This document shows positions 7,031 to 13,467 of a stretch of DNA of 22,740 nucleotides, piece by piece. Location of the stretch: IMG/VR virus record IMGVR_UViG_3300042322_000039, positions 1 to 22,740 of that record; one strand, given 5' to 3'. The notes beneath the pieces were generated by a model. It searched no databases. It saw only the letters and a list, made by a program, of their open reading frames with translations, and was not told the DNA's origin. Every line of letters begins with the position of its first letter. Position 1 is the first letter of the stretch. The translations under genes were made by a program, and so were the position numbers. Source of the DNA: a virus.

Positions 7031-7614
7031 TCGAGTTTCCCTTCTCGGTATTGTTTCGAGCACTGTTCACACTTTAGCGCAGATGTTGACGGATAATGCA
7101 AGCATCGTGGCGGAATGTATTTTGGCGTGTCGTTGTTTTCTGTTTCGGAATTATCGGCCGCCCGAGCGAAGCTCTGGGGCGTGTCGATTATGTTATCTAT
7201 AATTGCCCCCGATCCGCCGTCGGGCTCCGCCCCGGCGGTCGGGGCTTTCTTTATATGTTCGGGTGACCTGGGTGTCACCCCTTGGGTGACCTGGGTGTCA
7301 CCCCCCCTGACACCGGTGTCACCCCCCCTGACATACACGTCACCCCTATTGAATGACGCATTTACGACGTAATAACGATTGGTTCCGCGATGGCCGTCTT
7401 GCCGTTTGGTGACAATTTCGTTCGCTTCCTCAAGGTCACGCAGCACCCGTTGAGCATGGCGAACGGATATTCCTGCCATGTCAGCAATGCGTGCCATTGA
7501 GGGCCATGATCCGTATTCGTTGCCTTCGTGGTCGGCAAGGATAATGAGGACCAGCTTGTGTAAGCCGTAGACGTTCTTGTTGTGGATTGCGGCGCGAGTT
7601 ATCTTGAATGACAT
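7027..7614 (-). CDS. Winged-helix replication initiator-like protein (195 aa)
   Basis: The N-terminal about 95 residues form a winged helix-turn-helix of the replication-initiator/DnaD-N type: a domain-opening KLVLIILADHEGNEYGSWPS, recognition helix region MAGISVRHAQRVLRDLEE, and wing TKRQDGHRGTNRYYV. The middle is a low-complexity RGGDT-rich linker encoded by four iteron-like repeats. The C-terminus has HYPSTSALKCEQCSK, with a CxxC knuckle. I chose ATG 7614 because AGGGG precedes it; the longer frame to 7650 would run through a hairpin. An initiator whose gene contains its own binding repeats is the arrangement known for phage lambda O. Initiator function is inferred. Confidence 0.8.
   Translation of the reverse strand: MSFKITRAAIHNKNVYGLHKLVLIILADHEGNEYGSWPSMARIADMAGISVRHAQRVLRDLEEANEIVTKRQDGHRGTNRYYVVNASFNRGDVYVRGGDTGVRGGDTQVTQGVTPRSPEHIKKAPTAGAEPDGGSGAIIDNIIDTPQSFARAADNSETENNDTPKYIPPRCLHYPSTSALKCEQCSKQYREGKLE
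7205..7253 (+). terminator. GC-rich hairpin with T-rich tail on the plus strand
   Basis: The left arm at 7205-7219 pairs with CGGCGGTCGGGGC at 7233-7245 apart from two bulged bases. TTTCTTTAT follows on the plus strand, so it looks like an intrinsic terminator for plus-strand transcription, although no plus-strand gene is supported. It may instead be origin structure. Confidence 0.4.
7261..7346. repeat. Four iteron-like repeats (19-23 bp)
   Basis: Units at 7261-7283, 7284-7306, 7307-7327 and 7328-7346. The first two share GGGTGACCTGGGTGTCACCC exactly. Each unit carries a (G)TGAC...GTCACC near-palindrome, perfect in the first two and decayed in the last two. They encode the repeated RGGDT segment of the replication protein. 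Confidence 0.8.
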
Positions 7615-7630
7615 GAATCCCCTAATGAAG

Positions 7631-7685
7631 TGTCCCCCCGGTGCTAGCACTCACCGAGGGGACAAGATTTTCGTGCGGTGCTAGC
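7631..7685. promoter_or_regulatory. Hairpin and 10-bp direct repeats upstream of the replication gene
   Basis: TGTCCCCCCGGTG (7631-7643) pairs with CACCGAGGGGACA (7652-7664) in 12 of 13 positions. CGGTGCTAGC occurs at 7639-7648 and again at 7676-7685, the latter overlapping the RusA stop. GTGCTAGCAC at 7641-7650 is a perfect palindrome. This is the only gap within the replication genes and could be an attenuator, processing site or operator controlling initiator level. Confidence 0.45.
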
Positions 7686-8064
7686 CGTTGATGATGTTAT
7701 CACCAAACTCGAATAATGCAATGCGCATACCCTCATCGGTGCCGGGTGGGTCGACTTGCACCTTGACTACTTTGGCTACTTTGATGCAGCTGTCGTTCTC
7801 GAACGCCACACCTTGCAGACCGTCCATTGCTATCTTGAGCAGGTTGTCCACATCGGTGGTGGAGTATCGCTTTAGGTAGACGTCGACGTGGATCGCAAGG
7901 TTGCGCGGTTCGACCTGCTTGTCACCGTACTTGTCACGCCATGCGTCGGCTATGCGCTTCTCATAGTCGGCGGTGGTCTTTGGTGTGTAGACGCCACCGT
8001 TGCGTGCGAATCGTGGCCGACCTTTGGGGACTGGTTTTCCACTAATCCAGATGCCGTGGATCAT
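7681..8064 (-). CDS. RusA-like Holliday junction resolvase (127 aa)
   Basis: The RusA family signature is clear: KPVPKGRPRFARN near the N-terminus, a YEKRIADAW helix, then TDVDNLLKIAMDGLQGVAFENDS, which supplies the catalytic aspartates (about Asp71, Asp73 and Asp91). RusA dimers cut four-way junctions, resolving recombination and replication intermediates before packaging. It starts at 8064 in an ATGA overlap with the ERF-like gene, forming an exonuclease-annealase-resolvase recombination cassette. The length is typical for the family. Confidence 0.93.
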   Translation of the reverse strand: MIHGIWISGKPVPKGRPRFARNGGVYTPKTTADYEKRIADAWRDKYGDKQVEPRNLAIHVDVYLKRYSTTDVDNLLKIAMDGLQGVAFENDSCIKVAKVVKVQVDPPGTDEGMRIALFEFGDNIING

Positions 8065-8564
8065 GACAGCTCGGTTTTGCGTTTGGTGAATGCGGCTTGG
8101 AGTTCGTCGGTGCGTCCTTCGTCAACGGCTTTTGACCACAGTGTGTTGAGTTCGTCGAGTGTGGTGGCGGTGGCTGGGTCGATTGGTGTGCCAAGGCCAC
8201 GAGAGAATGGTGTGACGTTGCTTCCACGGTTGACCTTTTCCATCTCTTCCCTTGAAGCTCTCTTATTTCCCGAGTATCCACAGTTCGCTAATGCACGCCC
8301 CACCGCCGATGTGGCACAGTTTTCAAGCGCCGATGTCTGGTTTGGTCCGGTGCCACCGTCACGCTCGAACGCTGTGTCTGTTCCAGCAGGTCGCAAGTCT
8401 TCTTTATCAAAGAATACTGATGCCGTGCAGACCCATTCTCCTCTGGTGCGATCACCTTCGGTAGTGATGTTGTCGACAATGACAGCAGCGGTTGGGTGGT
8501 CCTTCCAAAATCTTTTGAGTCGGGACTCTACTGTTTCGTAATCGTCAAGGTTGAAGCGTGCCAT
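8061..8564 (-). CDS. ERF-like single-strand annealing protein (167 aa)
   Basis: The N-terminal NLDDYETVESRLKRFWKDHP and the central ALENCATSAVGRALANCGYSG match the pattern of ERF-type annealing proteins, where an ETSA-GRAL-N-GY motif is typical. The C-terminus (LNTLWSKAVDEGRTDEL) is a helical tail. It would anneal single strands exposed by the neighbouring exonuclease. ATG at 8564 has AAGGAG upstream, and the gene begins inside the exonuclease's last codons (20-bp overlap). The family call rests on motif similarity, and the protein is slightly short for an ERF. Confidence 0.78.
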   Translation of the reverse strand: MARFNLDDYETVESRLKRFWKDHPTAAVIVDNITTEGDRTRGEWVCTASVFFDKEDLRPAGTDTAFERDGGTGPNQTSALENCATSAVGRALANCGYSGNKRASREEMEKVNRGSNVTPFSRGLGTPIDPATATTLDELNTLWSKAVDEGRTDELQAAFTKRKTELS

Positions 8565-9201
8565 TCTCTATCTCCTTCTCTTGTGTCCACCGGTCGTGGT
8601 GAACCATCTCCATTTGGAGTCTTTCAGCCACCTGAATCAGGTCGGCAATCATTCGTTCATCACGCTTGATGATGATAGTTTTCGGTTCGAACCAGCCCGG
8701 AGCAAAGCCTTCAGCAGTTTCGATGCGCAGCAACCATGCGAATACGCATGCGGTCGCACCGGTGACGTACATCTGCCACTGGACTTGTCGACGGTACTGA
8801 ATCGGGATGGCGTTAGCACCCCAGTCTTTGCCGGTCGTTTTGACTTCGGCTATGAGTGACCAGTCATCGTTGAGTCCGTCGGGTGTGGCAAGTTGCCACT
8901 TGTGGCCGTCGGCGTGGATAAGCCAATTGTTGTGTGTAATGCCGTATTCGGCTGGCAAGTTCTCTACGATCCATGACTCCCACATTCGACCGAATCGCAT
9001 GTAGTCGTTGTCACCGATGTCGACGGGGTCGAGCATGTTGCGCACTTCGGCGTCGAATCCTGCTGGTGTGGCGGCGCGTGCGACGGCTGTGGCTGATATG
9101 CCGTTACGGCGTGCTTCGAACCATGCGTCGGTGCCAGACAGTGCTACGAGACGGTTACTTGTTGCAGATGTCACAAGTTTCGCCCGGTTCGTCCCCGACA
9201 A
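8545..9201 (-). CDS. YqaJ/lambda-exonuclease-like recombinase nuclease (up to 218 aa)
   Basis: The layout is that of YqaJ-type exonucleases: GTDAWFEARRNGISAT near the N-terminus, FGRMWESWIVENL, the PD-(D/E)xK catalytic stretch TPDGLNDDWSLIAEVKTT, and QVQWQMYVTGA. It resects double-strand ends to give single strands for the annealing protein. Start choice is uncertain: TTG at 9201 gives the full frame; GTG at 9174 loses nine residues outside the domain and reduces overlap with the upstream 58-aa gene. Neither has a clear Shine-Dalgarno. Confidence 0.9.
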   Translation of the reverse strand: MSGTNRAKLVTSATSNRLVALSGTDAWFEARRNGISATAVARAATPAGFDAEVRNMLDPVDIGDNDYMRFGRMWESWIVENLPAEYGITHNNWLIHADGHKWQLATPDGLNDDWSLIAEVKTTGKDWGANAIPIQYRRQVQWQMYVTGATACVFAWLLRIETAEGFAPGWFEPKTIIIKRDERMIADLIQVAERLQMEMVHHDRWTQEKEIENGTLQP

Positions 9202-9331
9202 CCGTGGTGTAGCCCCATCGGGCTTTGTTCAGGCACTCCATGTGTGCCGTCATTGTTTCGTGCAGAATGATGTAGTCACCATTCGGCAGCTGCTCACCTT
9301 CGTGAATACTTCTCGCGTAAATTAGATCCAT
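9155..9331 (-). CDS. Small CxxC protein (58 aa)
   Basis: The frame starts at 9331 and ends at 9155, giving a protein that closes with ETCDICNK, a CxxC knuckle, and has a further Cys at about residue 33 and several His. It overlaps the 63-aa gene upstream by 38 bp and the exonuclease downstream by 20-47 bp in different frames. The ribosome site is weak, so expression would depend on coupling. A zinc-binding early protein is plausible, but no family is recognised. Retained because otherwise the exonuclease would lack an upstream coupled gene and about 90 bp would be empty. Confidence 0.5.
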   Translation of the reverse strand: MDLIYARSIHEGEQLPNGDYIILHETMTAHMECLNKARWGYTTVVGDEPGETCDICNK

Positions 9332-9485
9332 AAGGCAATGATGCCATGAAGGACGGACATCTTATCAGGTTGAACGCTAGTTCGCGTTGGAATCTCAACT
9401 CGTCACGAACGGCTGCGACGAACATCTCTCGGATGATTAGATCGTGCTCGGCACGTACTTGGTTGAGCAGTTTATCGTCGGGCAT
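9294..9485 (-). CDS. Hypothetical early protein (63 aa)
   Basis: A small charged protein likely to be mostly helical (NQVRAEHDLIIREMFVAAVRDELRFQREL). The start at 9485 lies within the end of the 38-aa membrane-protein gene (14-bp overlap), consistent with coupled translation; no separate Shine-Dalgarno is visible. I do not recognise a family. It could be an early regulator or inhibitor. Confidence 0.55.
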   Translation of the reverse strand: MPDDKLLNQVRAEHDLIIREMFVAAVRDELRFQRELAFNLIRCPSFMASLPYGSNLREKYSRR

Positions 9486-9588
9486 AATCGTGTGCCCAGT
9501 TCGAGAACAACCATGCCACCGTGAAGATAGTGGTCATTACCCCGATGAACGTAAACACAAAGATTATCATTGCGTGAAATTCGGTCAT
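9472..9588 (-). CDS. Very small membrane protein (38 aa), first gene of the early operon
   Basis: The ATG at 9588 has a perfect AGGAG seven bases upstream. The product is almost one transmembrane helix (IIFVFTFIGVMTTIFTVAWLF, residues about 8-28) followed by a short charged tail ending DYARR. It follows the lysis-early spacer directly, so it is probably the first early gene. Function unknown; candidates are a superinfection or host-membrane effector. Confidence 0.65.
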   Translation of the reverse strand: MTEFHAMIIFVFTFIGVMTTIFTVAWLFSNWAHDYARR

Positions 9589-9616
9589 TGTTACTCCTGT
9601 GCTAGTAGGTGGTCAC

Positions 9617-9625
9617 ATCGTAGCA
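9617..9625 (-). promoter_or_regulatory. Possible early promoter (extended -10)
   Basis: The minus strand reads TGCTACGAT, an extended -10-like element, about 29 bases before the first early ATG. The same TACGAT hexamer with an upstream TG occurs before portal. No convincing -35 hexamer is visible. Its position right after the hairpin and before the first early gene supports the call. Confidence 0.35.
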
Positions 9626-9633
9626 CAAGTGAA

Positions 9634-9670
9634 GACCGCCACCGACGGGAAGGGGACATCGGTGGCGGTC
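9634..9670 (-). terminator. Hairpin between endolysin and early genes
   Basis: Perfect 12-bp inverted repeat, GACCGCCACCGA (9634-9645) and TCGGTGGCGGTC (9659-9670), with a 13-base loop. It begins 21 bp past the endolysin stop. No U-tract follows on the minus strand, but U-less hairpins are common at actinobacterial gene ends. Likely end of the late transcript. Confidence 0.55.
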
Positions 9671-9690
9671 GGTCTAGGAGCAGTGCTCTA

Positions 9691-10152
9691 CTAGACGGCA
9701 CTCGTCGGGGGAGCGACGGATGGAACTGGAATCAACTTTGCATTCTCCGCAACCATGAACTTTTCATAGTCAAAGTTTCCTGTGGCGCGAAGAAACGCTC
9801 CACGTCGGCGAATTGCAAAGTGCAGGTGTGGGCCGTAACCCTTTTCGGAACCGAGTCCTGATCCACCGGACAGTCCGAGCAGGTCACCAGCTTTGACGAT
9901 TTGTCCGGCCTTGCAACTAATTTTGGATAGGTGGAGATAGTCGGCTTTGTATGGTCCGTGTTTGACAAGGACGGTTCGTCCACCAGCACCGCTGATGCTG
10001 TTGATTACTTTGATAACTTTTCCGTCGTTGACCGCTGTGACTGGTGTGCCAACTTTGACGGGGTAGTCAACACCAGGGTCTTTTGAATGACGCTTCAAGT
10101 GTTGCGCGAACGTGTTGGATATCTTTTTCGTTTTGGTTGGGCGTAGCCACAT
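9691..10152 (-). CDS. M23-family endolysin (peptidoglycan endopeptidase, 153 aa)
   Basis: A lysostaphin-type M23 peptidase. Asp29 in DPGVDYPVKVGTP, His74 in DYLHLS and the PHLHF pair (His109, His111) match the zinc and catalytic positions. In the usual HxGxD motif the His is missing here (Asp25 instead); a His at residue 18 (AQHLKRHSKDPG) resembles the variant layout seen in actinophage M23 lysins. No cell-wall-binding domain or signal peptide is seen, so release would need a holin. ATG 10152 has AGGAG six bases upstream. The longer frame to 10449 only reads through the neighbouring gene. Confidence 0.88.
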   Translation of the reverse strand: MWLRPTKTKKISNTFAQHLKRHSKDPGVDYPVKVGTPVTAVNDGKVIKVINSISGAGGRTVLVKHGPYKADYLHLSKISCKAGQIVKAGDLLGLSGGSGLGSEKGYGPHLHFAIRRRGAFLRATGNFDYEKFMVAENAKLIPVPSVAPPTSAV

Positions 10153-10153
10153 T

Positions 10154-10510
10154 TTATACTCCTGCGTAGGTTCGGGGGTTGATGAAGTCGAGATCTTGGA
10201 AGTCGGTGTGTGCCACGTCATCCCAGGTGAAATAGAATGTGCGGTAGATGCTGCCGAGTGTGATGGTGAACTTCCAGTACTCGGAACCGGTCGTTGCGTC
10301 GAGGTCGAACTGGTGGTCAACGTCAAGTGCTCCGGCCACAACATCCTGCGTGATGGTGTTTGGTGAGCGCACGAACTGGTTGTTGAGATGCCATTTCGGC
10401 ATTCCCGCTTCCATAAGGGTTGCGGTGATTGTGCCGTTAGCACCGACACTGGTTCCCCCGGTAGTCCATTCGGACAGTTGCGGGTGGAGATTGATGTGAT
10501 GGACTGCCAT
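10154..10510 (-). CDS. Hypothetical protein in lysis cluster (118 aa)
   Basis: A probably beta-rich soluble protein (GTSVGANGTITATL, YWKFTITLGSIYRTFYFTWDD) with no membrane segment. It begins at ATG 10510 with AAAGG upstream and ends one base before the endolysin start. No family recognised. Its place between the membrane proteins and the endolysin allows a tail-tip or virion role, or an endolysin partner; nothing in the sequence decides. Upstream in-frame codons to 10582 lie within the preceding gene and were not used. Confidence 0.7.
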   Translation of the reverse strand: MAVHHINLHPQLSEWTTGGTSVGANGTITATLMEAGMPKWHLNNQFVRSPNTITQDVVAGALDVDHQFDLDATTGSEYWKFTITLGSIYRTFYFTWDDVAHTDFQDLDFINPRTYAGV

Positions 10511-10512
10511 GA

Positions 10513-10710
10513 TTAGCCTTTCATAAATAGCGATAGGACGGAGCCGATGATGGCACCGATACCGGCTGCCGCGCCAGACCACCAGACCAGTTGACGTTCT
10601 AGTGAGCGGATGCGCACTTCATGGTCGTCGAGTCGTTCGCGTGCGTTGGTCTGCTTGAGCTCAAGGACAATGTCGTAAACGTCTTTGAGTGTGATTTCGT
10701 GGTTGGCCAT
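10513..10710 (-). CDS. Small membrane protein of the lysis cluster (65 aa)
   Basis: A charged helical N-terminus with coiled-coil-like spacing (DVYDIVLELKQTNARERLDD, VRIRSLERQL) is followed by a glycine-rich transmembrane segment at residues about 41-62 and a Lys-Gly end. This one-pass form with the segment at the C-terminus is seen in small phage holin-like or holin-partner proteins. It starts at 10710 in a TAATG overlap with the two-helix holin candidate, so the two are co-translated. Confidence 0.72.
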   Translation of the reverse strand: MANHEITLKDVYDIVLELKQTNARERLDDHEVRIRSLERQLVWWSGAAAGIGAIIGSVLSLFMKG

Positions 10711-10961
10711 TACTTTTCCTTGGATCGAACTGTTTCGATTGCGGAGTTGATGGTTGCGTCAAAGTCAGCGTCGTTTACGCCACCTTTGCCAGCGAAAATG
10801 AATGAGATGGCGGCGATGATGCCGAGAACTCCGAGCAGTGCACCGAACAGTGCCGATTGGACAATGTCCATGCCAACTACGGAACCTGCACCAAGTCCGG
10901 TGATGGCCGCACCGAGCGAGAATGCGGCGATGCGCATGAAGCGTTTGAGTGTTGTTTTCAT
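10710..10961 (-). CDS. Holin-like protein, two predicted membrane segments (83 aa)
   Basis: A basic N-terminus (MKTTLKRFMR), two hydrophobic glycine-rich segments at about residues 11-30 and 34-57, and a charged tail (VNDADFDATINSAIETVRSKEK). This is the usual plan of a class II holin, which would permeabilise the inner membrane to release the endolysin. It starts at 10961 in a TAATG overlap with the tail-hub gene. The longer frame to 11243 lies wholly within that gene and is rejected. The holin role is inferred from topology and position. Confidence 0.72.
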   Translation of the reverse strand: MKTTLKRFMRIAAFSLGAAITGLGAGSVVGMDIVQSALFGALLGVLGIIAAISFIFAGKGGVNDADFDATINSAIETVRSKEK

Positions 10962-13459
10962 TAGGTTACCTTTGCTACTTGTAGATCCATCATCCAGCGC
11001 TCTGGTGTGATGTCGTGGTTGATACCGACTACCCGATAGGTGGCCGTTGTTCCCTTGAATGTGACTGTTGTGAGGGAACCGATGTCGAGGTTTGTTGCGA
11101 CGATGGGGTTTTGTGCTGTGTTCCATCGCAGGGATTGGACGGTGATCTCTGGGTTGGCGAAGTCGGCGAGGAGTTCGGCGGTGCGAGTGTCCATGACGTT
11201 GTTGTATCGGATGGAGCGTGACTGGCCTGTAATGCCTTCCCATTCGTAAACGTACGTTAGATCATCGGTTGTGTCACCACTGAACCATGTTGATGCGGTG
11301 GCTGCCGTCTCCATTTGTTGCGCTGTCGCGTAGTAGCGGAATCCTGTGTTGTTTGCACCACCATAAAGGAAAGTTGAAAACACCGTTGCATAAGCGGCAT
11401 TTGCTGGTGCTGTTGCAGTTACTGTTCTGCGGGTCCAACCAGTTGCCGTAATTGTGGCAGTACTTCCCGATGATGTGGAGATAGTTGCACCCGTATCGGT
11501 ATACCAACGAATATCTGCACGTCCTGTTAGTGATGTGGCGTGACCAACACCTGCGCGTAAGTATGTGCTGGCTGTGTATTGGGTTGAAGGTGTGATTTGA
11601 AAACTGAAAATATTAGAACTAATAAACTCTCCACCGTGCAGGAATAGGGTTCCTGGGTTTTGGGCTGTTGTTCTTCCTCGGGTAACATAACCGCCAACAC
11701 CTGAAACTGGCTGTGTTGTCCCAGTGGATAGGAAGCCAGTTGCGCCGGTTGAGTTTGACGCGATGTCTACCCTGTCAATTTCCATGTTTGAGTTACCTCT
11801 TTGTAACCCGAAGTTTGATACGGAACATGAGGGGTTTGGAACCCAGTTGTAACCGTTGACCTCAGTCCACAAGTTTGTGGTCAAGTCAACCTGTCTTGCA
11901 CCCCAGTTTGTTCTGGATGTGGTATCAGAATCTACCCACTCGACCGAATACTCCTCGAACCTGTCGGAGCCTGCAGTGGTACGCCGCGACCCGATGTTGT
12001 CAAGTGTTATCTGATTGATGATGTTGGCCGTGTCATACGATGTGGCGATGTCGTTGTAGTAGATGTTTCCGTCGGCTACCGTGTCGGAGAATGCACAGAC
12101 GGGCAGCGCATAGTCAAAGTCTTGTGCAAACTGTGTGACGTTGTTCTTGTCTACCCACCAGTAAGCGCCCACAGACTGTGTGGCGAGGTCAAAGTGGTCA
12201 ACCAGTGTGCCAGTGTACAAGTTGTCCTGAACGCGGTAGGCGAGGTCTGTAGCGACTCTGGTGAGGTTGTAATCATAGAACGCAACATGCTCCATAATGC
12301 CCACAATGGCGTTCACAGACTCCGCAAGTTCAATCTGTACCGTATGTGTCGAACTAGAAGCTGTAAACGTGTAGGACGGAATCGTCGAACCCACAGTCGT
12401 GCTCGAAAGAGTGACCGAAGAACCGTTACCAATACCGTTCACAGCGAAACGATAAATGTTGCCCGGCACAGCAGCCGTCATCAGAATTGCTTTACCACTG
12501 ATGATGTACTGACGACCAGCAGTCAAGTTGGTATAGGTCTTCTCAATACCATAATTGCCGATTGGATAGTTACCTGTGGCACTGGTCGATGTTGCTTTCC
12601 GCTGAATACCAGTCTCAGGAATCAAGGCCGGTATTGAAGTATGCACAATCTCAAACGTCGAATGACCGTGCGATCCGAAGTTTGCCCACCCATCTAAAGG
12701 CAGGTCTGGTGGTGTGATATATCCTGAAGCGCTCGAGGACAGCACGGATGTTGATGCTGCGGCCGCAGCTGTCGCATTGACCGCACCAACCTTGACATAA
12801 ACTGTTGACCCGTAACTAAGCCCAGTAATTTTGTAGGTTGTTGCTGTTGAACCGGTACTGATTGTTGTGGATCCGCTGAAGTCGGAATTGTATGACCAGA
12901 TGATGTTGTAGCTGGTGACGGCGCTTCCACCGTTGTCTGACGGTGCCGTCCATGCAACATCCACAGCATTTTCCAGTGCAGCCTGCGCAACGCTCAACGC
13001 TGTTGGTGAGTTTGGAACCTGAAAGTAATCGACTCGTCCCGAAAGTTTCCCCCACGTACCACCAGCAGGGTCCGTCGTACCCGTTGCCCCACTGTCACGA
13101 CCGAAGTAGAATCCTGACGAACCGTTCTCATCAATGGTGACAACTTGATTGCCACCATTCAGATAAATACCGTTGAGAGGTTTGTATCCTGATGCGTTGG
13201 CCGAACTGTCCGAAGCAATGGTATAGAAGCTGGTGTATTGCGAACCGATACCAATACGAAGCTGTCGAGAACCACCACGGCCAGCCCAGTACACCTGAAC
13301 AGTCGAGACAAGAATCGGTTTGTTGCCTAGTGAGTCAACACGGCCAGTAGTCGGCAACGGCACACCGTTCGCAGCACTAGTCGAATACACCTTTGAATTG
13401 GCACTCCACGACAAAGTGACATCAGGTGTTGCACCACCAGCAAAGCTCAGTAAAGTCAT
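10961..13459 (-). CDS. Large tail hub / host-recognition protein with FN3 and CBM-like modules (832 aa)
   Basis: Residues 1-145 form a repetitive beta-rich domain. Residues about 148-248 form a fibronectin type III domain (PNSPTALSV... DVAWTAPSDNGGSAVTSYNI). Residues about 255-400 look like a carbohydrate-binding-type jelly roll. Residues about 400-535 and 740-832 resemble a tail-hub domain ending TYRVVGINHDITPERW. Into that hub a second CBM-like module is inserted at about 538-735 (starts WVPNPSCSV, ends WFSGDTTDD). ATG 13459 has AGGGG upstream. The protein likely forms the tail tip and binds surface glycans. Domain names rest on recognisable motifs. Confidence 0.82.
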   Translation of the reverse strand: MTLLSFAGGATPDVTLSWSANSKVYSTSAANGVPLPTTGRVDSLGNKPILVSTVQVYWAGRGGSRQLRIGIGSQYTSFYTIASDSSANASGYKPLNGIYLNGGNQVVTIDENGSSGFYFGRDSGATGTTDPAGGTWGKLSGRVDYFQVPNSPTALSVAQAALENAVDVAWTAPSDNGGSAVTSYNIIWSYNSDFSGSTTISTGSTATTYKITGLSYGSTVYVKVGAVNATAAAAASTSVLSSSASGYITPPDLPLDGWANFGSHGHSTFEIVHTSIPALIPETGIQRKATSTSATGNYPIGNYGIEKTYTNLTAGRQYIISGKAILMTAAVPGNIYRFAVNGIGNGSSVTLSSTTVGSTIPSYTFTASSSTHTVQIELAESVNAIVGIMEHVAFYDYNLTRVATDLAYRVQDNLYTGTLVDHFDLATQSVGAYWWVDKNNVTQFAQDFDYALPVCAFSDTVADGNIYYNDIATSYDTANIINQITLDNIGSRRTTAGSDRFEEYSVEWVDSDTTSRTNWGARQVDLTTNLWTEVNGYNWVPNPSCSVSNFGLQRGNSNMEIDRVDIASNSTGATGFLSTGTTQPVSGVGGYVTRGRTTAQNPGTLFLHGGEFISSNIFSFQITPSTQYTASTYLRAGVGHATSLTGRADIRWYTDTGATISTSSGSTATITATGWTRRTVTATAPANAAYATVFSTFLYGGANNTGFRYYATAQQMETAATASTWFSGDTTDDLTYVYEWEGITGQSRSIRYNNVMDTRTAELLADFANPEITVQSLRWNTAQNPIVATNLDIGSLTTVTFKGTTATYRVVGINHDITPERWMMDLQVAKVT

Positions 13460-13467
13460 TTCGTCCC

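Larger units (their letters stand above)
7186..7346. other. Putative replication origin inside the initiator gene
   Basis: Three elements adjoin: an AT-rich stretch at 7186-7204, a GC-rich hairpin at 7205-7245, and four iteron-like repeats at 7261-7346. The order iterons, structured DNA and AT-rich segment inside an initiator gene resembles lambda-type origins. Origin activity is inferred. Confidence 0.5.

Noticed and set aside
7261-7346. CRISPR-like repeat array
   Set aside because: The repeats are contiguous without spacers, lie inside a coding gene and have dyad symmetry as in iterons.
7888-8541. Plus-strand open frame of 217 codons
   Set aside because: Antisense to RusA and the ERF-like gene, both with clear family motifs; no ribosome site or recognisable domain.
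9346-9861. Plus-strand open frame of 171 codons over the early/lysis spacer
   Set aside because: It runs antisense through the endolysin end, the hairpin and the small early genes, has no recognisable domain and looks like chance.
9691-10449. Longer endolysin frame starting at 10449
   Set aside because: The extra 99 codons read through the upstream 118-aa gene in another frame; ATG 10152 has AGGAG.
10961-13459. Diversity-generating retroelement target in the large tail protein
   Set aside because: No reverse transcriptase gene and no template repeat seen in the window.
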